DNA from: Rubrivirga litoralis
Lineage (GTDB): Bacteria; Bacteroidota; Rhodothermia; Rhodothermales; Rubricoccaceae
Length of the DNA stretch: 64,000 bases
Direction: 5' to 3'
NCBI RefSeq assembly: GCF_031846415.1
Contig: NZ_JAVRHT010000016.1
Span: 21,833-85,832 of the forward strand
Below are positions 59,171 to 64,000 of the stretch, in pieces (position 1 is the stretch's first letter; each line of letters opens with the position of its first letter). The position numbers were made by a program, and so were the translations under genes. Below the pieces are notes generated by a model, which saw only the letters and a program-made list of their open reading frames with translations, searched no databases and was not told the origin of the DNA.

Positions 59171-60325
59171 ATGCGCTTTCTCCTCCTCCTCCTCGCCGTC
59201 GCGCTCGCCGCCCCGCCCGCCGGGGCGCAACCCACCGGAACGCAACCCGCCGGGCAACCGACGGCCGCCCCGCCCGCGCCGGCGGCGGCCTCGGCCCGGC
59301 TCAAGGACCTCGTTGTTCTCGAAGGCGCCGCGCCGGTCCAGCTCGTCGGGTACGGCCTCATCGTCGGGCTCGACCGGACCGGCGACCGCGCGCGCGGGCG
59401 GTCCAGCGCGCCGTACACCGTCCAGAGCATCGCCAACATGCTCCGCCGGTTCGGGACCACGGTCGACCCGCTCCGGCTGGGCGCCCGGAACGCGGCGGCC
59501 GTCATGGTCACGGCCACGCTGGACCCGTTCAGCGGGCCGGGCGGACGGCTCGACGTGACCGTCTCGGCCATCGGCGACGCCACGTCGCTCTCGGGCGGGA
59601 CGCTCATCCAGACGCCGCTCCTGGACCCGCTCACGAACCTCCCGCGCGTCGTGGCGCAGGGGGCCGTCTCGACCGGGACGCTGCTGGCCTCGGCGGCCGG
59701 GTCGAGCGCGCGGACCGGCCCGACGAACACGGGCCGCGTGCCGGGCGGCGGCCTCGTGGTCGAGGCCGTCTCGCCGACCCTCGACGGCACGACGGCCGGG
59801 CTCATCCTCCGCACGCCCGACTTCACGAACGCCGCGCGCGTGGCCGAGGCCGTCAACGCCCGCTTCCCCGCCGCCGCCGAGGCCGTCCACGCCGGGCTCG
59901 TGCGCGTGGCCGTCCCCGAGGGCGGGGTGGTCGCGCTCATGGCCTCACTCGAATCCCTCCAGATCGCCGTCGACGTGCCGGCCCGCGTCGTCGTCAACGA
60001 GCGGACGGGGACGATCGTGGCCGGCGGCGACGTCCGCATCAGCGAGGCCATGATCACCTACGGGAGCCTCGTGATCTCGACCCAGGTCGACCCCGTCGTC
60101 TCGCAGCCCGGCCCGTTCTCGGACGGACAGACCGTGGCGGCGGCCGTGGGCGGGGTGGCCATCGACGAGGCCCAGGCCCGGAGCGTCCTGCTCCCGCCCA
60201 ACGCCGACGTCGGCGAGCTGGCCGCCGCGCTCGACGCGCTCGGCATGACGGCCCGCGACGTGATCGCCGTGTTCCAGGCGCTCTCCCGCGCCGGCGCCCT
60301 CCAGGGCGAGCTGGTGATCCTGTGA
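59171..60325 (+). CDS. flgI: Flagellar P-ring protein FlgI
   Basis: A 384-residue periplasmic P-ring subunit with signal peptide FLLLLLAVALAAPPAGAQ. Conserved FlgI segments: RLKDLVVLEGAAPVQLVGYGLIVGLDRTGD, QSIANMLRRFGTTVD, NAAAVMVTATLDPFSGPGGRLDVTVSAIGDATSLSGGTLIQTPL, and VVNERTGTIVAGGDVRISEA near the end. Length is normal. A GTG at 59165 overlapping the flgH stop is an alternative start. Works with FlgA and FlgH. Confidence 0.97.
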   Translation: MRFLLLLLAVALAAPPAGAQPTGTQPAGQPTAAPPAPAAASARLKDLVVLEGAAPVQLVGYGLIVGLDRTGDRARGRSSAPYTVQSIANMLRRFGTTVDPLRLGARNAAAVMVTATLDPFSGPGGRLDVTVSAIGDATSLSGGTLIQTPLLDPLTNLPRVVAQGAVSTGTLLASAAGSSARTGPTNTGRVPGGGLVVEAVSPTLDGTTAGLILRTPDFTNAARVAEAVNARFPAAAEAVHAGLVRVAVPEGGVVALMASLESLQIAVDVPARVVVNERTGTIVAGGDVRISEAMITYGSLVISTQVDPVVSQPGPFSDGQTVAAAVGGVAIDEAQARSVLLPPNADVGELAAALDALGMTARDVIAVFQALSRAGALQGELVIL

Positions 60326-60330
60326 GCCGG

Positions 60331-60500
60331 TGGGTCAGTGGGTCGGTGCGGGTCCGTAGGTCAGGACGCCCCGCCCGGTCTCGCTGCGTGATGCGTGACC
60401 CGTGATCCTCCTCGGGCGCCCTCCCGCATCCCTCGTCACGCATCGTCCGCCCCGCCCGCCACCCGCTGACCCACTGACTCACGGACCTACTGACCCACTG
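60331..60500. repeat. Nested inverted short-tandem-repeat spacer
   Basis: Outer arms: TGGGTCAGTGGGTCGGTG with GGGTCCGTAGGTCAGG (60331-60364), answered by TGACCCACTGACTCACGGAC and CTACTGACCCACTG (60467-60500). Inner arms: GATGCGTGAC (from 60390) and GTCACGCATC (from 60435). Two motif copies lie in the loop. It interrupts the flagellar operon between flgI and flgJ. Confidence 0.8.
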
Positions 60501-60505
60501 CGCCC

Positions 60506-61003
60506 ATGACCCTCTCCACCCCGCCCGGAGCCGCTCCGCTCTCCCCCACCCCGCCCGGCACGCCCCGGAAGCCCGGCACGCCCGAGGAGGCGGCCGAGCA
60601 GTTCGAGGCCGTCCTCGTGCGCCAGTTTGTGGCGGCCATGACCGACGGCCTGTTCAAGAACGCGTCCGGCGGCGCGGGCGCGACCCAGGCCGACGCCCAG
60701 CGCGACGCCATGACGACGGCGCTGACCGACCAGCTCGTCGAGAGCGGGTCGCTCCGGTTCCGCGACCTCCTCCTCCGCCAGTGGGGCAAGGACGGGGGCG
60801 GGGCGGCCGGCGCCGAGGGCGGGGCGGCGGCGGGCGCCGAGGCCACGGGCGGGGCGACCGAGACGGGTCCGGCTCCGCCCCGCTCCGGGCGCGCGCAGCC
60901 GGCGCACGTCGAGCCGCCCCGCCCCGTGCAGGCGTCGGGCGACGCCCACTTCGACCTGCTCCGCCGGGCCGCCGCGCTCGGAAAATCCAGCGGCCGCCTT
61001 TAA
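60506..61003 (+). CDS. flgJ: Rod-binding protein (FlgJ N-terminal type)
   Basis: A 165-residue protein. AAEQFEAVLVRQFVAAMTDGLF and ALTDQLVESGSLRFRDLLLRQ (about 28-95) form the FlgJ rod-capping domain. The C-terminal peptidoglycan hydrolase domain of enteric FlgJ is absent, as in many other phyla, so another enzyme must open the wall for the rod. The tail is Gly/Ala/Glu-rich and built from motif copies (GGGAAGAEGGAAAGAEATGG). No signal peptide. Confidence 0.82.
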   Translation: MTLSTPPGAAPLSPTPPGTPRKPGTPEEAAEQFEAVLVRQFVAAMTDGLFKNASGGAGATQADAQRDAMTTALTDQLVESGSLRFRDLLLRQWGKDGGGAAGAEGGAAAGAEATGGATETGPAPPRSGRAQPAHVEPPRPVQASGDAHFDLLRRAAALGKSSGRL

Positions 61004-61027
61004 CCCGGCCGTCTTCCAGCCGACAAC

Positions 61028-61543
61028 ATGATGGACGCCCCCCCGCCCATGACCGACCCGCTCCTCGCCACGCTCGCCGACGAGGCCAAGACCCTCGGCC
61101 ACCTCGCCGCCTGCGCCGACCGCCAGCTCGCGGCGCTCCGCACGGGCGCGCTCGACCCCTTCGACGCCGCGGGCGCCGAGACGGCCGAGGCCGTCGCCGC
61201 GCTCGACCGGGCGGGGCGGCTCCGGCTCCGCCAGCACGCCGACCTCGCGCGGGCGCTCGGGGCCGACGAGGACGCCCCGCTCGCCGAGCTCGCCGCACGG
61301 CTCCCGGCCGCCGAGGCGCGACGCGTCGAGGCCGCCCGCGAGCGCGTCCGCACGGCGGCCGGGGCCGCCGACGCCCGGTGCGACGCGCTCGCGTTCTCGC
61401 TCCACTACGCCGTCGACCTGGGCCGCGAGACGCTCTCGGCGTGGCGCGACCTGGGCGCCGAGCGGCCGGCCCACGTCTACACCGCGGCCGGCGCCGCGGC
61501 GCCGGCGGCCGGCGGCCGCCCGCTCCTCAACCAGACCGGCTAG
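61028..61543 (+). CDS. FlgN-like flagellar export chaperone
   Basis: A 171-residue all-helical protein (helices about 8-40, 45-80, 85-135) placed directly before flgK and flgL, the position and fold of FlgN, the cytosolic chaperone of those hook-junction proteins. Sequence similarity to FlgN is weak, so the call rests on position, size and helical pattern. The C-terminal GGRPLLNQTG is typical of a disordered end. ATG at 61028; ATGs at 61031 and 61049 are alternatives. Confidence 0.7.
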   Translation: MMDAPPPMTDPLLATLADEAKTLGHLAACADRQLAALRTGALDPFDAAGAETAEAVAALDRAGRLRLRQHADLARALGADEDAPLAELAARLPAAEARRVEAARERVRTAAGAADARCDALAFSLHYAVDLGRETLSAWRDLGAERPAHVYTAAGAAAPAAGGRPLLNQTG

Positions 61544-61545
61544 CC

Positions 61546-62916
61546 ATGAGCATCAACGGACTCTTCCAGACCAGCCGGCGCTCGCTCCGCGTCCTCGAAG
61601 GCGCCATCCAGACGGCCGGCCAGAACATCGCCAACGCCGGCACGCCGGGGTACTCGCGCCAGCGGGTCGCGCTCCGGGCCGACAGCGTGGTCGCCTACGG
61701 GGTCCACTCGGGCGTGCGGCCGGGGACGTTTACGGGCGCCGGCGTCTCGGTCCAGGGCTACGAGCGGCTCCGCGACGGGCTCCTCGACCGCGCCGCCCGC
61801 GACGCGCACTCCGACTTGGGCGCGGCCGACCAGGAGGTCCGCACGGGGAGCGCGCTCGAAGGCGTCTTCGCCGTCGGCACGCAGGGCAGCTTGACCGAGT
61901 CGGTTGCCGCCTTCTGGGACTCGTGGACCGACGCCGCGAACGCCCCCACCGACCGGAGCGCCCGCGGCGTGGTCCTCGACCGGGCCGACGCGCTTGCCGG
62001 CGTCTTCCGGCGCCACGACGAGGGCCTCACCCGGCTCGCCGACGAGACGCGCGGCGCCCTCGCCGACGGGGTCGACGGGTTCAACGCGATTACCGAGCGG
62101 CTGGCGGGGCTCAACGAGCAGATCGCGAACGCCCGCGCGGCTGGCGCCCCCGACCTGGGCGCCGAGGACGAGCGCGACCAGGCCGTCACGGAGTTGGCCT
62201 CGCTCGCCCCGCTCGGCGTCGCGGCCGAGACCGACGGGACCTACACCATCACGGTCCAGGGCATGACCGTGGTCCAGGGCGCCGAGACGACGACGGTCGA
62301 GCACGTCGGGCCACCGGCCGAGCCCGATGACGCCGTCCGTTTTGCCGGCACCGACGTGGCGTTCCGGCCCGGGGCCGAGGGCGGCGGCGCGCTCGGCGGC
62401 TGGCTCCGCACGCTGGGGCAGGCGGTGCCCGAGACGCGGGCCGGCCTGGACGCGCTCGCCGCCCAGATCACGACGGACGTGAACACGGCCCACGCGGCGG
62501 GCTACGGCCGCGACGACGTGACCGGCCGCGACTTTTTCGAGCCGACCGGCACCACGGCCGCGACGTTCGCCCGCTCGGCGGCGCTCACCGACCCCGACCA
62601 CGTCGCGCTCGCGGGCGGGGCGGGCGACCGCGGCGACGCCTCGGTCGCGCTCGCCCTCGCCGACCTCCGGCCCGGCGTCGAGCGCGACGCGGCGGCGATT
62701 GCGGGCGGGGCGGGGCGGCGGCTCCAGGGCGCGTCGGCGCGGGCCGACGCGGCGTCGGCGCTCACGGGCCACTACGAGGGCCTCGCGGCCGGCGTCTCCG
62801 GCGTCTCGCTCGACGAGGAGATGACCCACCTCATCGAGTACCAGCAGGCCTACGCCGCCTCGGCCCGCGTGCTCACGACGGCCCGCGACATGTTCGACAC
62901 CCTCCTCGCCCTCTAG
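61546..62916 (+). CDS. flgK: Flagellar hook-filament junction protein FlgK (HAP1)
   Basis: A 456-residue protein. The N-terminus LFQTSRRSLRVLEGAIQTAGQNIANAGTPGYSRQRV and the C-terminus GVSLDEEMTHLIEYQQAYAASARVLTTARDMFDTLLAL are the hallmark coiled-coil ends of FlgK. The central FDSWTDAAN-like WDSWTDAANAPTD and NAITERLAGLNEQIANAR are also conserved. The ATG is 2 nt after the stop of the chaperone-like gene. It joins hook and filament outside the cell. Confidence 0.95.
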   Translation: MSINGLFQTSRRSLRVLEGAIQTAGQNIANAGTPGYSRQRVALRADSVVAYGVHSGVRPGTFTGAGVSVQGYERLRDGLLDRAARDAHSDLGAADQEVRTGSALEGVFAVGTQGSLTESVAAFWDSWTDAANAPTDRSARGVVLDRADALAGVFRRHDEGLTRLADETRGALADGVDGFNAITERLAGLNEQIANARAAGAPDLGAEDERDQAVTELASLAPLGVAAETDGTYTITVQGMTVVQGAETTTVEHVGPPAEPDDAVRFAGTDVAFRPGAEGGGALGGWLRTLGQAVPETRAGLDALAAQITTDVNTAHAAGYGRDDVTGRDFFEPTGTTAATFARSAALTDPDHVALAGGAGDRGDASVALALADLRPGVERDAAAIAGGAGRRLQGASARADAASALTGHYEGLAAGVSGVSLDEEMTHLIEYQQAYAASARVLTTARDMFDTLLAL

Positions 62917-62918
62917 CC

Positions 62919-63845
62919 ATGTCGTCGATCTCGCCCCGCCCCCTCGCCGTCTCGCTCGAACGCGGCCTCGCCGCACGGACGCCGGACCGCGCCGTCCGCG
63001 CGCTCCAGGGCCGGCTGGCCGAGCTCCAGGAGCAGGCCACGACCGGCCTCCGCGTCAACCGGCCGTCGGACGACCCGACGTCGTTCGAGCGCGCCCGCTA
63101 CTTCGAGGCCCAGAGCGGCCGGATCGACGGGCACCTCCAGACGGTCGGAGCCTCCCGCCTCTGGGTCGACGAGACGGGCGCGGCCCTCTCCGACCTCGCC
63201 GACTACGCGGCGACGGCCCAGACGCTCGGCGTCCAGGGCCGCAACGACGCGCTCGGCGCCGACGAGCGCGAGGCGCTCGCCCAACGCGTCGAGAGCCTGC
63301 TCGCCCAGTCCGTCGACCGGCTCAACGCCGAGGTCGACGGCGAGTCCCTGTTCGCCGGCAACCGGACCGATCAGCGGCCCTTCAACGCCGACGGGACGCC
63401 GGCCTCCGGCACGCTCGCCGACTACGGCGGCGCCCGCGTCCGCCGCGTCGGCCCGACCATCGACCTCGCGCTCAACGTGACCGGTGAGCGCGTCCAGACG
63501 CTCCCCGACGGGACCGCCCCCACCGACGCGCTCCGCGCCCTCGCCGACGCGCTCCGTGCCAACGACGGCGCGGCCATCGAGACGGCGCTCGGCGGCGTGA
63601 CCGAGGCCCGCGACCACTTTATCGAGCTCGAGTCCGAGAGCGGGGAGGTGTCGGCCCGGTTGAGCGAGGCCGAGGCCCAGCTGTCTGGCGCCGACGTCCG
63701 CGCCCAGGCCCGGCGCTCCGAGCTCGAAGACGCCGACCTGTTCGAGGTCGCCTCCGGCCTCCAGACCACGCAGGGCCACCTCGAAGCCGCGTTGCGGACC
63801 GTCGCGTCGGTCCGCCAGCGGTCGCTCCTGGACTACCTCCGTTGA
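62919..63845 (+). CDS. flgL: Flagellar hook-filament junction protein FlgL (HAP3)
   Basis: A 308-residue flagellin-related protein. LQGRLAELQEQATTGLRVNRPSDDPTSFERARYFEAQ is the FlgL/flagellin N-terminal helix; NAEVDGESLFAGNRTDQRPFN is the typical FlgL loop; the C-terminus LEDADLFEVASGLQTTQGHLEAALRTVASVRQRSLLDYLR completes the coiled coil. The ATG is 2 nt after the flgK stop, so the two are co-translated. Confidence 0.93.
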   Translation: MSSISPRPLAVSLERGLAARTPDRAVRALQGRLAELQEQATTGLRVNRPSDDPTSFERARYFEAQSGRIDGHLQTVGASRLWVDETGAALSDLADYAATAQTLGVQGRNDALGADEREALAQRVESLLAQSVDRLNAEVDGESLFAGNRTDQRPFNADGTPASGTLADYGGARVRRVGPTIDLALNVTGERVQTLPDGTAPTDALRALADALRANDGAAIETALGGVTEARDHFIELESESGEVSARLSEAEAQLSGADVRAQARRSELEDADLFEVASGLQTTQGHLEAALRTVASVRQRSLLDYLR

Positions 63846-63856
63846 TCCCCCCGCCC

Positions 63857-64000
63857 ATGTCCGCCGCCCCGCCCGTGCCCGCCCCGCCCGCGCTCGCCGC
63901 CCCGCCCGAGGCCTCGTCCCCGAGCGCTCTCGACCTCCGCTGCCCGCTCCTCCCGCAGACGCTGGCCGAGGCCGCCCAGATGCTGGCCGAGTCCGACCAC
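63857..64000 (+). CDS. Start of a downstream gene, cut by the window edge
   Basis: ATG at 63857, 11 nt after the flgL stop, opens a frame of 48 codons to the window end. The first 25 residues are Ala/Pro-rich from motif copies; LDLRCPLLPQTLAEAAQMLAESDH follows. The LPQTL...L.ESD pattern slightly recalls the beginning of HDOD domains, but too little is visible to name it. It belongs to the flagellar operon by position. Confidence 0.55.
   Translation, partial: MSAAPPVPAPPALAAPPEASSPSALDLRCPLLPQTLAEAAQMLAESDH

Overview
The window is about 64 kb of chromosomal DNA from a very GC-rich (by eye above 70%), densely coded Gram-negative bacterium. Gene content points to the Rhodothermota, most likely a Rubricoccaceae-type organism: DUF2480, DUF6503 and DUF2237 families, an ArsS arsenosugar pair, outer-membrane barrels, many lipoproteins, a complete-looking flagellar rod/hook/ring cluster with P and L rings, and promoters of a Bacteroidota/Rhodothermota-like TAGATTGA form rather than TATAAT. 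The taxonomic call is inference from protein families, not from a marker gene.

Layout. 0-5 kb: minus-strand oxidative pentose-phosphate genes gnd and zwf, then a secreted DUF3857 protein cut by the window edge. 4.6-8.7 kb: a small CxxC protein translationally coupled to a KamA-family radical SAM enzyme, a Fic protein with an AT-rich 3' end, DUF5872 and DUF4235 proteins. 8.8-10.4 kb: arsenosugar radical SAM ArsS and its peroxidase-like partner. 12-19 kb: acetate kinase, then two paralogous LOV (blue-light) histidine kinases around a DUF6503 lipoprotein. 19-24 kb: AtuA-family protein, a pseudo-receiver/Hpt protein and an ABC exporter. 24-34 kb: a large amidase/golvesin-type lipoprotein, hydrolases, a glycosyltransferase and a GH13 glucosidase. 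34-40 kb: an ATP-grasp ligase, small secreted proteins, DUF2480 and a cysteine desulfurase. 40-48.5 kb: hydrolase, GNAT, tRNA-Glu, RRM protein, CCA-adding enzyme and outer-membrane proteins. 48.5-56 kb: tRNA-Leu overlapping a histidine kinase gene on the other strand, MFS exporter, glycosyltransferase, nucleotidyltransferase, rhodanese and DUF2237. 56-64 kb: flgF-flgG-flgA-flgH-flgI-flgJ-flgN-flgK-flgL in one direction.

The most striking content is not a gene. An 11-mer, GGGCGGGGCGG (or GGGCGGGGTGG) and its complement, is scattered through the whole window, inside and between genes, in all reading frames and both orientations. In spacers it often occurs as close inverted pairs next to stop codons, forming 11-13 bp GC stems. 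This resembles the genomic behaviour of DNA uptake sequences or cyanobacterial HIP1 elements. On top of it lie several other repeat systems: palindromes with compensated base changes, a MITE-like family of three copies, locus-specific short degenerate tandem repeats arranged as inverted arms, an 8-bp array abutting a start codon, and GGGGC pentamer arrays. I consider this layered repeat landscape the best candidate for an undescribed system.

No insertion sequence, transposase, prophage, CRISPR array, rRNA operon or replication origin was seen. Many genes start with GTG or TTG, so several starts are tentative and are marked so.
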